Shown here: positions 48,664 through 58,611 of the stretch, one piece after another
How positions within the stretch are numbered: the first letter of the stretch is position 1
Layout: the number at the start of each line of letters is the position of its first letter
Assembly: GCA_028599115.1 (NCBI GenBank)
Contig: JAQRMR010000103.1
Coordinates: 12,713 to 76,712 of the forward strand
DNA: 64,000 nucleotides
Reading direction: 5' to 3'
From: Methyloprofundus sp.
GTDB taxonomy: Bacteria; Pseudomonadota; Gammaproteobacteria; Methylococcales; Methylomonadaceae
Notes under the pieces: model-generated
What the model was told of the DNA's origin: nothing
The model's input: the letters and a program-made list of their open reading frames with translations, nothing else
The model's database searches: none
Made by a program: the position numbers and the translations under genes

Positions 48664-49671
48664 ATGCATAGTGCTGTAACTGGTTTATTAAAACCTCAGC
48701 TTGTTGAGGTTGTTAGTAAGTCAACTAACCATTCAAGGATTGTAATTGAGCCTTTGGAAAGAGGTTATGGACATTCTCTTGGTAATGCCTTAAGAAGAGT
48801 TCTTTTATCTTCTATTCCTGGATGTGCTGTTGTTAGTGTTGAGATTGAAAAAGCTGAACACGAATATTCGGTTATTGATGGTGTACAAGAAGATGTAATA
48901 GATATACTGCTTAATTTGAAAGAGTTAGCGGTTATTTTACACTCTGGAAATGAAATAACTTTAACTTTAAACAAAAGTGGAGCAGGGGAAGTAACTGCAG
49001 CTGATATTCAGCTTCCACATGATGTTGAAATAGTTAACCCTGATTTAGTTATTGCTAATTTAACTGAAGAAGGTGAGTTAAACATGAAAATTAACATTCA
49101 GAAGGGGCGTGGATACGAGCCTTCTAATGTTAGAACTGAAGGTTTAGGTTTTGGTGTTGTCGGGGCTTTACAGGTCGATGCATCATATACTCCCATTATT
49201 AAAGTTGCTTATAGTGTTGAGTCTACTCGCGTAGAACAGCGTACTAATTTAGATAAATTAGTTATTGAGCTTGAAACTAATGGTACGGTTGACCCTGAAT
49301 CTACAATTAAACTTGCTGCTACTATATTGCATGATCAACTATCTGTATTTGTTGATTTTGAAAAAGTGAATGAGCAAGTTGCTGAAGAAGTTATTGAACC
49401 AGCAGAGCAGATTGATCCTAATCTTTTACGCCCTGTTGATGATTTAGAGCTTACTGTTAGATCTGCTAATTGCTTAAAAGCTGAAAATATATATTATATT
49501 GGTGATCTTATTCAACGTACTGAGTTTGAATTATTAAAAACACCTAACTTAGGCAGAAAATCGCTGACTGAGATTAAAGATGTATTGGCTGTTAAAGGAC
49601 TTTCTTTAGGAATGCGCCTTGAAAATTGGCCGCCAGAAAATTTAGTTGAGCAATCTCAAGCGATTTTATAA
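48664..49671 (+). CDS. rpoA: DNA-directed RNA polymerase subunit alpha
   Basis: Alpha nucleates polymerase assembly through its N-terminal domain ([20 protein letters not shown]) and contacts UP elements and activators through its C-terminal domain ([34 protein letters not shown]). At 335 residues it is six longer than E. coli. The flexible linker is near residues 233-252. Confidence 0.97.
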   Translation: MHSAVTGLLKPQLVEVVSKSTNHSRIVIEPLERGYGHSLGNALRRVLLSSIPGCAVVSVEIEKAEHEYSVIDGVQEDVIDILLNLKELAVILHSGNEITLTLNKSGAGEVTAADIQLPHDVEIVNPDLVIANLTEEGELNMKINIQKGRGYEPSNVRTEGLGFGVVGALQVDASYTPIIKVAYSVESTRVEQRTNLDKLVIELETNGTVDPESTIKLAATILHDQLSVFVDFEKVNEQVAEEVIEPAEQIDPNLLRPVDDLELTVRSANCLKAENIYYIGDLIQRTEFELLKTPNLGRKSLTEIKDVLAVKGLSLGMRLENWPPENLVEQSQAIL

Positions 49672-49692
49672 TTTTTTACAAGGTTTATTAGA

Positions 49693-50073
49693 ATGAGACA
49701 TCGTAAGTCTGGAAGACAATTAAATAGAAATAGTAGTCATAGAAAAGCTATGTTTAGCAATATGGTTACTTCTTTATTAAGTGAAGAACTAATTAAAACA
49801 ACATTACCAAAAGCAAAAGAACTACGTTCATTTGCTGAGCCTTTAATTACTTTATCAAAAACTGACTCGGTTGCTAACCGTCGTCAAGCTTTTGCTAAAT
49901 TAAGAGATCGTGATGTTGTGACTAAATTATTTAATGAGCTTGGTCCTCGTTACCAAAGCCGCCCTGGTGGGTATTTACGTATTATGAAATGTGGTTTTAG
50001 AGCTGGTGATGCAGCGCCTATGGCTTACGTTGAATTAGTAGATAGACCAGAGTTAGAAGAAGCGGAAGATTAA
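49693..50073 (+). CDS. rplQ: 50S ribosomal protein L17
   Basis: L17 lies near the tunnel exit. The 126-residue protein opens [20 protein letters not shown] and has [18 protein letters not shown] and [20 protein letters not shown]. It is the last gene of the large ribosomal block, and a strong terminator follows. Confidence 0.97.
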   Translation: MRHRKSGRQLNRNSSHRKAMFSNMVTSLLSEELIKTTLPKAKELRSFAEPLITLSKTDSVANRRQAFAKLRDRDVVTKLFNELGPRYQSRPGGYLRIMKCGFRAGDAAPMAYVELVDRPELEEAED

Positions 50074-50093
50074 TTTTACTGTTATTCTTTGAT

Positions 50094-50121
50094 AAAAAAC
50101 CAGCCTCGGCTGGTTTTTTTT
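50094..50121 (+). terminator. strong intrinsic terminator after rplQ
   Basis: The perfect stem AAAAAACCAGCC / GGCTGGTTTTTT with loop TC ends in a run of nine T. It closes the str-S10-spc-alpha transcripts. The remaining 110 bases to def show no other clear element. Confidence 0.93.
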
Positions 50122-50231
50122 TGCCTGATGATTTTACCTTTGCTTAATGTATTTAGGGTTGGGGTTGTAGGCTTTAGATGTGGTATTGTTTGCACAGAGT
50201 TTTAATGAACTAAATTTGTATGAGGTGTTAA

Positions 50232-50735
50232 GTGGCTGTATTAACTGTTCTTGAGTTTCCAGACTCTAAATTACGCAATGTGGCAAAAAAGGTTTCGGCA
50301 GTTGATGCCAAAGTTAAGTCGATAGTTGATGATATGTTTGAAACTATGTATGAGGCACATGGTGTTGGTTTAGCAGCAATTCAGGTGGATATTCAATTAC
50401 AAATTATTGTTATTGATGTCAGCGAGGAAAAAGACCAGAAACTTTGTTTCATTAATCCTGAAATCACTTCGGAATTTGGTACAGAAGAGTCCGACGAAGG
50501 ATGCTTATCTGTTCCTGGCATATTTGAACCTGTGCGGCGTGCTGAGAAAATTATCGTAACTGCGTTAAATAGAGAAGGTGATACTTTTATTACTGAAGCT
50601 GAGGGTCTTTTGGCTGTTTGTATTCAGCATGAAATGGATCATTTAAAGGGTAAGTTATTTGTTGATTATTTGTCCCCCCTTAAGCGACAGCGGATTAAGA
50701 AAAAAATGCTTAAATTACATAAGCGAGATGCGTAA
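50232..50735 (+). CDS. def: peptide deformylase
   Basis: This metalloenzyme removes the formyl group from nascent Met. The three motifs are complete: GVGLAAIQ near residue 45, EGCLSVPG (metal Cys) near 90, and QHEMDHLKG (HExxH) near 134. It has 167 residues (E. coli 169). The start is GTG at 50232, and it overlaps fmt by one base. Confidence 0.96.
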   Translation: MAVLTVLEFPDSKLRNVAKKVSAVDAKVKSIVDDMFETMYEAHGVGLAAIQVDIQLQIIVIDVSEEKDQKLCFINPEITSEFGTEESDEGCLSVPGIFEPVRRAEKIIVTALNREGDTFITEAEGLLAVCIQHEMDHLKGKLFVDYLSPLKRQRIKKKMLKLHKRDA

Positions 50736-51658
50736 TGAGGATTATCTTTGCGGGTACACCGGACTTTGCTGTGCCTGCATTACAGGCAATATTGGACTCT
50801 GAGCATGAAGTAGTTGCTGTTTATACTCAACCAGACCGCCCCGCTGGGCGTGGTAGAAAGCTACAAGCTGGGCCGGTAAAGCAGTTGGCACTTGATGCAG
50901 GGGTTCCTGTTTTTCAGCCAGTTAATTTAAAGGCCAGCGAAGATGTTTTGCAGATGGCATCGCTTTCTGCTGACTTAATGGTGGTGGTGGCTTATGGTTT
51001 AATTTTAAGCCAAGAAATTATTGATATTCCACATTTAGGTTGTATCAATATACATGGTTCCCTTTTGCCGCGTTGGCGGGGTGCGGCTCCTATTAATCGA
51101 GCAATTATTGCTGGTGATAAAGAGACGGGAGTGACCATTATGCGTGTTGTAAAGCAACTTGATGCGGGAAATATGTTGCATAAAATAACTTGCAAGATTG
51201 CTGATACCGATACAGCAAGTGAACTGCATGATCGAATGATGCTGATGGGGGCAGAGGCATTAGCTTCTGTTCTTGATCAGTTTGAAGCAGGCTTTCCACA
51301 AGAAGAGGTGCAAGATGAGTCGCTCGTCACGTATGCACATAAATTACAGAAATCTGAGTCTAGTATTGATTGGAGTATGTCGGCGGTTGAGTTATCACGC
51401 ATCGTCAGGGGGTTAAATGCATGGCCTGTTGCACAAGCAAATCTTGATGGAAAGGTGGTTCGAATTTGGCAAGCTGAAGTAATTTCTGAGCAGAGTGATT
51501 TAGCTGTTGGAACAATTTTAGATAAACCAAAATATATCGATGTTGTAACAGGCTCAGGCATATTACGTTTGCTTGAAATTCAAATGCCTGGTAAAAAACG
51601 AACGCTTGTTTCGGCATTTCTTAATGCTCATGATGTTACCGGTAAACAGTTTACCTAG
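50735..51658 (+). CDS. fmt: methionyl-tRNA formyltransferase
   Basis: Fmt formylates initiator Met-tRNA. The 307-residue protein has [20 protein letters not shown], the catalytic segment CINIHGSLLPRWRGAAPI (Asn and His), and the C-terminal tRNA-binding domain starting near residue 208. Its ATG overlaps the def stop, the classic def-fmt pair of making and removing the formyl group. Confidence 0.96.
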   Translation: MRIIFAGTPDFAVPALQAILDSEHEVVAVYTQPDRPAGRGRKLQAGPVKQLALDAGVPVFQPVNLKASEDVLQMASLSADLMVVVAYGLILSQEIIDIPHLGCINIHGSLLPRWRGAAPINRAIIAGDKETGVTIMRVVKQLDAGNMLHKITCKIADTDTASELHDRMMLMGAEALASVLDQFEAGFPQEEVQDESLVTYAHKLQKSESSIDWSMSAVELSRIVRGLNAWPVAQANLDGKVVRIWQAEVISEQSDLAVGTILDKPKYIDVVTGSGILRLLEIQMPGKKRTLVSAFLNAHDVTGKQFT

Positions 51659-51667
51659 GATCTATTT

Positions 51668-52948
51668 GTGAATGTACGTTTAATTTCTGCCAATGTTCTG
51701 GTGCGTGTTTTAGAAGGGAAATCTTTAACGGTAGCGCTTGATGAGGCTTGGCTTAAAGTACCTGACCTTAAAGATAGGGCTTTTATTCAAGCTTTGTGTT
51801 ATGGCAGTATTCGTTATTATTATCGTTTAGATTTTATTCTGTCTAAACTGGTCAACAAACCAGTTAAAGACAAGCAGTTAAAAGCTTTGTTGATACTCGG
51901 ATTGTTTCAGCTGCAGTACATGCGCGTTAAAGCACATGCGGCTGTTTCTGAAACCGTTGCTGTTATGAAAAAGAAGCAGTGGGCGAAATCGCTGCTAAAT
52001 GCCGTTTTACGTCGCTATTTACGAGAGCAAGAGGAGTTAGAGTCTCTTGCTGATAAGCATGTTGCTTATGCGCACCCTGATTGGATGATTAAGCAAGTTA
52101 AAGCTTGTTGGGGTAGTGATGCTAAGGCTGTATTGTTGGCCAATAATGAATTGCCTCCGATGGTTCTGCGTGTTAATCAGCATTTTTGCTCTCGTAATGA
52201 GTATATCGACTTATTGGCTAGCAACGAAATACCAGCTGTGGCTCTAGAATCTTCTGAGCAAGCTATTTTATTAGAGGTGCCTGTACTTGTAACTAAGTTA
52301 CCAAAATTTGATGAGGGCTGGGTATCAGTGCAGGATTCAGCTGCGCAATTGGCGGCTGGGTTGTTAGATGCGCAGGTTGGAGATAGGGTTTTAGATGTTT
52401 GTGCTGCGCCAGGCGGTAAAACGGCGCACATATTAGAACTTCAGCCTCAATTAGGTTCTTTATTGGCTGTTGATATTGATGCGAATCGTTTGTTGCGTGT
52501 AGAAGAGAATCTAAAACGCCTTAAGCTTAAGGCGGATGTTTTAACCGCTGATGCTGCTAATACTGCGGGTTGGTGGGATGGGCAGCAATTTGACCGGATA
52601 TTGCTTGACGCGCCGTGTTCTGCTTTAGGTGTTATTAGGCGGCACCCAGATATTAAATTATTGCGCAGAGAAGATGATGTTGCGCCATTACAGCAGTTAC
52701 AAAAAGAAATTCTACAAGCAATCTGGGCTTTACTAAAGCCAGGAGGTACGCTGTTGTATGCTACCTGTTCTATTTTAAAGCAGGAAAATGAATTGCAGAT
52801 TGAGGCTTTTTTAGCAAGTAACGCAGATGCAACTGAGCTGATTATTGATGCAGACTGGGGAATTGCTCGCCCTTTTGGTCGCCAGGTTTTAACAGGTGAT
52901 CAGTCTATGGATGGCTTTTATTATGCGTGTTTGCAGAAGCAAGAGTAG
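51668..52948 (+). CDS. rsmB: 16S rRNA m5C967 methyltransferase RsmB
   Basis: RsmB methylates C967 of 16S rRNA. The 426-residue protein has an N-terminal NusB-like helical domain (about residues 1-135) and a C-terminal SAM domain with DVCAAPGGKTAHILEL. Both catalytic-region Cys are present, in LDAPCSALGVIRRHPD and LLYATCSILKQENE. The start is GTG with AGGATC upstream, and the end overlaps the next gene by 26 bases. The def-fmt-rsmB order is conserved in gammaproteobacteria. Confidence 0.95.
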   Translation: MNVRLISANVLVRVLEGKSLTVALDEAWLKVPDLKDRAFIQALCYGSIRYYYRLDFILSKLVNKPVKDKQLKALLILGLFQLQYMRVKAHAAVSETVAVMKKKQWAKSLLNAVLRRYLREQEELESLADKHVAYAHPDWMIKQVKACWGSDAKAVLLANNELPPMVLRVNQHFCSRNEYIDLLASNEIPAVALESSEQAILLEVPVLVTKLPKFDEGWVSVQDSAAQLAAGLLDAQVGDRVLDVCAAPGGKTAHILELQPQLGSLLAVDIDANRLLRVEENLKRLKLKADVLTADAANTAGWWDGQQFDRILLDAPCSALGVIRRHPDIKLLRREDDVAPLQQLQKEILQAIWALLKPGGTLLYATCSILKQENELQIEAFLASNADATELIIDADWGIARPFGRQVLTGDQSMDGFYYACLQKQE

Positions 52949-53492
52949 CTGTTTTTTATTGCGTTGCTTACTACTGGTTTGTTATCTACCGTTAGTTTCT
53001 GCAAATAACCAGTGGCTTGAAGTGAGTGATATTCTCTGGAGTTCGGAGGCTGAAAAACAGCAGTTTTTTGCACAATTAGAGTTTAGATTAAGCCCAACAG
53101 CAAAGGATGCATTACTGAGTGGGATTGTGCTGTATTGGGAAATAAAAGTATCAGCCTCTGAAGCGAGTTTTTTAGCTTTTTTTAATCAACAAGTTTATTC
53201 CCGGGTAGAGCGGCTTTCTCTGCGCTATAACACCTTATTTAATGATTACCGAGTGCGTAATGAAGTTGATATGAGTTTTCGACGATTTTCATCATTAGCA
53301 GATGCAATTGAGTACCTGTCTGTCATTCAATATAGCTCTGATACCGTCTTTTTGACCAAGGACCGAGCCTGTATTACAACTGACTTAAAGGTTCTGTTTG
53401 ATATTGAGGCGCTGCCTATCCCGCTTAGACCTATTGCTTATTTTGATTCAGGTTGGGACCTTTCGGCTTATGCGAGCATAGAATGCGAATAA
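52923..53492 (+). CDS. DUF4390-family exported protein
   Basis: Choosing ATG 52923 gives a 189-residue product with an N-terminal signal peptide (SSCFLLRCLLLVCYLPLVSA, cleaved before NNQW). Starts at 52896 and 52911 in frame would put extra residues before it. The mature part (LEVSDILWSSEAEK, LSGIVLYWEIKV, VERLSLRYNTLFNDYRV) matches the DUF4390 family found next to NtrY-like kinases. Function is unknown; the location suggests it modulates the kinase or is co-regulated with it. It overlaps rsmB at its start and the kinase gene by ten bases at its end. Confidence 0.75.
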   Translation: MRVCRSKSSCFLLRCLLLVCYLPLVSANNQWLEVSDILWSSEAEKQQFFAQLEFRLSPTAKDALLSGIVLYWEIKVSASEASFLAFFNQQVYSRVERLSLRYNTLFNDYRVRNEVDMSFRRFSSLADAIEYLSVIQYSSDTVFLTKDRACITTDLKVLFDIEALPIPLRPIAYFDSGWDLSAYASIECE

Positions 53493-55624
53493 GGCTGCCT
53501 TTTGGTTTATCAGCTTTACTGCTGATTGGCTTCATCTTTCTCTCATTGCAGTTGATGAGCACGGCACTGCAAGAAGCATCTCCACTTAGTGGGATGTACT
53601 CTTGGTTGTTAGTTAGTAACACCATTGCAACCGTCATTTTGTTGCTACTCGTTGGGGTTAATGCTTTTTCATTATTACGGCGGCTAAGAAACAAAGAAGC
53701 TGGTTCGCGACTCAATACACGTATTGTGTTGCTATTTATTGTTTTATCACTAGTGCCTGCTGGAGTGGTTTTTTACTATTCATTACAATTTCTCAATCAA
53801 AGTATCGATGGATGGTTTAATGTCGAAATTGATGCGGCAATGGATGATGCTTTAGAGTTGAGCCATGCTTCTTTAGAGCAAAGAATTCGTTGGGATTTAA
53901 AGCAATCTCAGCAAGCAGCAGAGCGTCTGAAGGGGCAGACATTAGCTGAAACTACTTTTGCTTTGGATCGGGTTCGTGAAGTAACGGCAGCAAGTGAAAT
54001 TACACTATTAAGCAAAAAAGGTGAAATTATTGCCTTTAGCGGCCTGATTGCGAGTGATATTTTACCAAGCTTAGTTGTGGAGCCTCTTTTTTTGCAGGTT
54101 TTACAAGGAGAAGATAACGTAAAACTTGAATCAATTGATGATGAGCTTGTGGTGCAGGCATTAGTTGCTATTGATGTTGATAGTGGTCATTACTTACAAA
54201 TTATTTACCCTATTCCTGAGCGCATCAATGATTTAACGGATTCTGTTGAATTTGCCTACGTTAGGTTTCAGGAAATGACTTATTTACGACATTCGTTGAA
54301 AGTAAGTTTTTCTTTAGTGCTTTCTCTTGTTTTGTTAGTTAGTTTGCTGGCATCAATTTCCGTGGCATTTATTAGTGTGCGTCAGATTATTGCCCCTATT
54401 AGAGATTTGGTTAGAGGAACGAAAGCCGTATCGGCGGGTTTTTATGAGCAGCTTTTGCCCGTAAAACGTCAAGATGATATGGGATTTTTAGTTGAGTCGT
54501 TTAATAATATGGTTCAGCAAATTTCACTTTCACGTGATGAGGCTCGAATCAGCGCGTTAGAAATAGAGCAGCAGCGGGCTTATTTAGAAACATTGTTAAG
54601 TAGCTTGACTTCGGGGGTGCTGAGTTTTGATGCTGATCTGAATATTCTTAAAGCGAATCATGGTGCTAATGTTATTTTGCATATTCAAGTAATGCGTTAT
54701 TTTGGTTTGGGGTTAAGCTCTTTGGCTCAAGCAAGTGCAGACTTACAAGGACTGGTTGATGTTGTTCAGCCCTTGTTGGAAAAGTCAGATGAAATTTGGC
54801 AGCGTAATATTACGATTGATACCTCAGAAGGGCGCAGAGAATTAATGTGCCAAGGGTCTCCTTTGTTTTCAACTGAAGGGGGTTATATCGGAGCGGTTGT
54901 TGTTTTTGATGATATAACTGACCTAATTCAGGCGCAAAAGAATGCAGCTTGGGCTGAAGTAGCTCGGCGCTTAGCGCATGAAATTAAAAACCCTCTTACG
55001 CCGATACAGTTGGCGGCTGAACGATTACAACATAAATTAAAAGATAAGCTTGAGGGTGATGATAGTCAATTATTGGTGCGTTCAGTTCGTACCATTGTTC
55101 AGCAGGTGGAAGCGCTAAAATTTATGGTGGATGATTTTTCGGTTTATGCGCAATCAGGGCGTAAAAAGGTCGAAAATATAGATTTACGAGTGCTGGTACA
55201 GGAGTTAGCTGCTTTGTACGATGCTGATCCAAGGCTTGAAGTGTTAATACAAGAAGAGAAAAATATTCCTAATATTCCTGCAGATATCGTTACCATTAGG
55301 CAGGTATTGCATAATCTATTCAAAAATGCGCGGGAAGCAATGCATGATGCTGGGCAGATTACTATTAAAATTCAAACTGTTATGCAGGAAAAAAAGCGTT
55401 ATGTGCGTTTAGGGTTTTATGACACAGGTTGTGGAGTTGATATAAAGCAAGCTAAGGATATTTTTCAGCCTTATGTTTCACATAAAGAAAAAGGAACAGG
55501 TTTGGGTTTGGCGATTGCTAAAAAGATTATTGAAGAGCATGGTGGGGTCATTCGCTTAGATAGCCATTACAAGGATGGGGCGGGGTTTATTATATTATTT
55601 CCAGTTAGTTTGAGTAGGGATTAG
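53483..55624 (+). CDS. NtrY-like membrane sensor histidine kinase
   Basis: From ATG 53483 (MRIRLPFGLSALLLIG) the protein is 713 residues. It has two N-terminal spans and a third before a periplasmic domain (about residues 95-285), then a further span, HAMP (SVRQIIAPIRDLVRGTKAVS), a PAS-like domain, and the kinase core. H-box ARRLAHEIKNPLTPIQLAAE, N-box LHNLFKNAREAM, G1 DTGCGVD and G2 GTGLGLAI are complete, so it should phosphorylate. A TTG at 53453 is an alternative start. It overlaps the DUF4390 gene, and the response regulator follows after five bases. Confidence 0.88.
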   Translation: MRIRLPFGLSALLLIGFIFLSLQLMSTALQEASPLSGMYSWLLVSNTIATVILLLLVGVNAFSLLRRLRNKEAGSRLNTRIVLLFIVLSLVPAGVVFYYSLQFLNQSIDGWFNVEIDAAMDDALELSHASLEQRIRWDLKQSQQAAERLKGQTLAETTFALDRVREVTAASEITLLSKKGEIIAFSGLIASDILPSLVVEPLFLQVLQGEDNVKLESIDDELVVQALVAIDVDSGHYLQIIYPIPERINDLTDSVEFAYVRFQEMTYLRHSLKVSFSLVLSLVLLVSLLASISVAFISVRQIIAPIRDLVRGTKAVSAGFYEQLLPVKRQDDMGFLVESFNNMVQQISLSRDEARISALEIEQQRAYLETLLSSLTSGVLSFDADLNILKANHGANVILHIQVMRYFGLGLSSLAQASADLQGLVDVVQPLLEKSDEIWQRNITIDTSEGRRELMCQGSPLFSTEGGYIGAVVVFDDITDLIQAQKNAAWAEVARRLAHEIKNPLTPIQLAAERLQHKLKDKLEGDDSQLLVRSVRTIVQQVEALKFMVDDFSVYAQSGRKKVENIDLRVLVQELAALYDADPRLEVLIQEEKNIPNIPADIVTIRQVLHNLFKNAREAMHDAGQITIKIQTVMQEKKRYVRLGFYDTGCGVDIKQAKDIFQPYVSHKEKGTGLGLAIAKKIIEEHGGVIRLDSHYKDGAGFIILFPVSLSRD

Positions 55625-55629
55625 AAAGA

Positions 55630-56982
55630 ATGAGTGGTTACAAAGCAAAAATTTTAGTGGTTGATGATGAGCCAGATATTTGTGGTTTGGTGCAAGAAAT
55701 ACTGCAAGACGAAGCATATACCGTTTTTATTGCCAAGAATGCAGAAGAAGCTAGAAAGGTGAAAAAGCAAGAGTCTTTAGAACTTATTCTTTTAGATATA
55801 TGGATGCCAGATACGGATGGTATTACCTTATTGAAGGAATGGACAGCTGAAGCTGATTTTACTGTTCCTGTGATTATGATGTCGGGGCATGCAACAATTG
55901 ATACGGCTGTGGATGCAACTAAGCTAGGTGCTTATGGTTTTTTAGAAAAGCCATTATCTTTGGCTCGGTTATTGTTAACGGTGCAAAGAGCTATTGCGGC
56001 ATATTTGTTGCAACGTGAAAATAAAGGCTTGAAACAGCAGTTGGCAGGTAATGCTGAACCTGTTGGGCATAGTGCTTTTGCTAGGCAGCTGAGAGAGCAG
56101 TTGAAGCGATTGGCTCAGTATGAAACTAATTTAATGCTGATTGGCGAACCGGGTGTTGGTAAAGAGATTTATGCGCGGTTTTTGCACGCTAATGGAGTGC
56201 GTGAAGGTGCAGCCTTTGTTGAACTGTCGCTTGGGCAGGAGCATGCTGAATTTGAATTATTTGGTCAAGAGCTTAATGGTGAAATTCAAATAGGTGCGTT
56301 GGGTAAGGCTCAGGGAGGGCTGCTGTTTCTGTCAGAGATAGAGATGATTGATGCTGATATGCAGTATAAGTTATTCAATGCATTGAAAACAGAGAGGTAT
56401 GTTCATATAGGGGGAGGTGAAAAGCAGAAGCTTAATTGTCGCCTAGTTAGTTCCGTAACGGATTCTTTACGTGAAGAAGTGCAGGCAGGGCGATTTCGCC
56501 AGGACCTTTATTATCTGCTTAACGAAGTTGAGTTACAGATAGAGCCGCTACGTAAGCATGTGGAAGATGTGCCAGAATTGCTGAATTTTTATATTGATTT
56601 CTTTATTCAGTATGAAAAATTAGCCTTTAGGCAGTTCTCAATGCCCGCCTTAAATTTTCTGCGTAATTATTCGTGGCCAGGGAATGTTGCAGAATTAAAG
56701 AATCTTGTGCAGCGAGTTATGATTTTAGGCGGGGGAGATGAGATTGAGCTGGCGGAGGTTGAGCATGCTTTATCAGGTGTTCCTACAGAGGTTGCTCAAG
56801 TCGGTGCTTCGTTAGATTTCTTTGGTCTGCCTCTAAAAGAAGCGAGAGAGCAATTTGAGAGATCTTATTTGCTGTATCATTTTAATGAAAATGATAAAAA
56901 TGTTGCCAAGCTTGCTGCTGCTGTTGGGGTTGAGCGTACACATCTCTACAGAAAACTTCATGCCTTGAATATAAAAGAGTAG
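55630..56982 (+). CDS. NtrX-like response regulator with degenerate AAA+ domain
   Basis: The 450-residue protein has a receiver domain (VVDDEPDI, phospho-acceptor Asp56 in LLLDIWMPDTDG, Lys107), a central AAA+ domain and a Fis-type helix-turn-helix end (GVERTHLYRKLHALNI). Walker A is kept (GEPGVGKE, 172-179). The sigma-54 contact loop GAFTGA is replaced by GEIQIG near 217-222, with a shortened following loop. Walker B reads LLFLSE, Ser in place of the catalytic Asp at 235. The YYRLN arginine is Leu (DLYYLLNEV). It therefore probably cannot activate sigma-54 promoters and may act as a DNA-binding regulator with other sigma factors. It is paired with the kinase directly upstream. Confidence 0.88.
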   Translation: MSGYKAKILVVDDEPDICGLVQEILQDEAYTVFIAKNAEEARKVKKQESLELILLDIWMPDTDGITLLKEWTAEADFTVPVIMMSGHATIDTAVDATKLGAYGFLEKPLSLARLLLTVQRAIAAYLLQRENKGLKQQLAGNAEPVGHSAFARQLREQLKRLAQYETNLMLIGEPGVGKEIYARFLHANGVREGAAFVELSLGQEHAEFELFGQELNGEIQIGALGKAQGGLLFLSEIEMIDADMQYKLFNALKTERYVHIGGGEKQKLNCRLVSSVTDSLREEVQAGRFRQDLYYLLNEVELQIEPLRKHVEDVPELLNFYIDFFIQYEKLAFRQFSMPALNFLRNYSWPGNVAELKNLVQRVMILGGGDEIELAEVEHALSGVPTEVAQVGASLDFFGLPLKEAREQFERSYLLYHFNENDKNVAKLAAAVGVERTHLYRKLHALNIKE

Positions 56983-57126
56983 AAGCTTGTTTACCCTGGC
57001 TGATATTTTTAGGATAATAGCCATAATTTATGCCCTTTTGATGGGTTTCCTTAGTTTAGGTGTAGTAATGGGTTGGGTTTTGCTTGCAAAATCTGACAGC
57101 ATAGCCGCCAGAGTTTAGTATTCACT

Positions 57127-58482
57127 ATGTTTGATAATTTAACTGATCGATTAGGGAAAACCCTAAAAAATATTCGGGGCCAAGGCCGATTAACTGAAGA
57201 CAATATTAAAGAGACGCTGCGTGAAGTGCGCATGGCACTACTTGAGGCGGATGTTGCACTTCCAGTAGTCACGGCTTTCATTGATAAAGTCCGTGAGCGA
57301 GCTTTAGGTGAAGAGGTTCAAGAAAGCTTGTCGCCAGGGCAGTCGTTAATTAAGGTGGTTCAAGCGGAGTTGGTTTCGGTAATGGGGGAAGCCAATGAGT
57401 CTTTAGACTTAAAAGCTAACCCACCAGCAATCATTTTAATGGCTGGTTTACAGGGTGCGGGTAAAACAACGACGGTTGCAAAGCTAGGTCGATGGCTAAA
57501 AGAATCAGAAAAGAAATCTGTCGGTGTGGTGAGTGCTGATATTTACCGGCCAGCTGCAATTAAGCAGTTAGAAACACTGGCAAATGACTTATCACTAACT
57601 TTTTTTGATACGGATGTTTCGCAAACAGCGGTGCAAATCGTAACAGCTGCTATCGACCAGGCTAAAAAACAATTTTTAGATGTGGTGATTGTTGATACTG
57701 CAGGTCGAATGCATATAGATGAAGAAATGATGACTGAGATTAAACAGCTGCATGCAGCGATTAATCCAGTAGAAACATTATTTGTTGTTGATAGTATGAC
57801 TGGGCAGGATGCGGCAAATACTGCAAAGGCATTCGATGAGGCTCTACCTCTAACGGGGGTGGTCTTAACCAAAACTGATGGTGATGCGCGAGGTGGTGCG
57901 GCGCTATCAATTAGACATATTACTGGTAAACCCATTAAGTTTGTTGGGGTCGGGGAAACAACAGATGCATTAGAGCCTTTTTATCCGGATAGGTTAGCTT
58001 CGCGTATCTTGGGAATGGGTGACATGCTCAGCCTGATTGAGGATATTGAGCAAAAGGTAGATAAAAAGAAAGCAGATAAGTTAGCTAAAAAATTACGTAA
58101 AGGGAAAGGTTTTGATTTATCTGATTTTGTTGAGCAATTAGAACAAATGCAAAATATGGGTGGCGTGGGTGCGATGATGGATAAATTGCCCGGTATTAAT
58201 GACGTGCCTAAAGATATGAGAGATCAAGTTAACGATAAAGCGCTGGCTAGACAAATTGCTGTTATTCGTTCGATGACCAATCAAGAAAAGAGGCACCCTG
58301 ATTTAATTAAAGGGAATCGGAAGAAACGAATTGCAGCAGGATGCGGGCAAGAGTTGCAGGATGTAAATCGCGTTTTAAAGCAATTTAAAATGATGCAAAA
58401 GATGATGAAAAAGTTCCAGAAAGGGAATATGGCGAATATGATGCGTGGAATTAAAGGGAATATGCGTGGTATGCGTGGCTAA
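57127..58482 (+). CDS. ffh: signal recognition particle protein Ffh (SRP54)
   Basis: Ffh binds 4.5S RNA and signal sequences and delivers ribosomes to FtsY. The 451-residue protein has the N-domain (MFDNLTDRLGKTLKNI), the G-domain P-loop GLQGAGKTTTVAKLGRWL, DTAGRMH, and TKTDGDARGGAALS, and the Met-rich M-domain (MMQKMMKKFQKGNMANMM, then MRGMRG). Length matches E. coli (453). The 144-base gap before it contains a small hydrophobic ORF of doubtful status. Confidence 0.97.
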   Translation: MFDNLTDRLGKTLKNIRGQGRLTEDNIKETLREVRMALLEADVALPVVTAFIDKVRERALGEEVQESLSPGQSLIKVVQAELVSVMGEANESLDLKANPPAIILMAGLQGAGKTTTVAKLGRWLKESEKKSVGVVSADIYRPAAIKQLETLANDLSLTFFDTDVSQTAVQIVTAAIDQAKKQFLDVVIVDTAGRMHIDEEMMTEIKQLHAAINPVETLFVVDSMTGQDAANTAKAFDEALPLTGVVLTKTDGDARGGAALSIRHITGKPIKFVGVGETTDALEPFYPDRLASRILGMGDMLSLIEDIEQKVDKKKADKLAKKLRKGKGFDLSDFVEQLEQMQNMGGVGAMMDKLPGINDVPKDMRDQVNDKALARQIAVIRSMTNQEKRHPDLIKGNRKKRIAAGCGQELQDVNRVLKQFKMMQKMMKKFQKGNMANMMRGIKGNMRGMRG

Positions 58483-58540
58483 TTTTCTTGTTATTAGTTA
58501 GTTGAATAAAGTGTTGCCTGTATGTTTTTATATATTTGAC

Positions 58541-58568
58541 TTCACAAGCTGATTAAAACGCGTAGAAT
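58541..58568 (+). promoter_or_regulatory. promoter for rpsP-rimM-trmD-rplS
   Basis: TTCACA at 58541-58546 and TAGAAT at 58563-58568 have a 16-base spacer; a TTGACT five bases further upstream is too far. rpsP starts 43 bases after the -10 box, with TTGAGGAAAT as ribosome binding site. Confidence 0.5.
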
Positions 58569-58611
58569 AGTTGGATTAAATTTGGTTAAATGTAATTTTG
58601 AGGAAATGTAG

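Noticed and set aside
57543-57935. 130-codon antisense frame in ffh
   Set aside because: Ser/Ile/Val-rich shadow of the Ffh G-domain coding strand.
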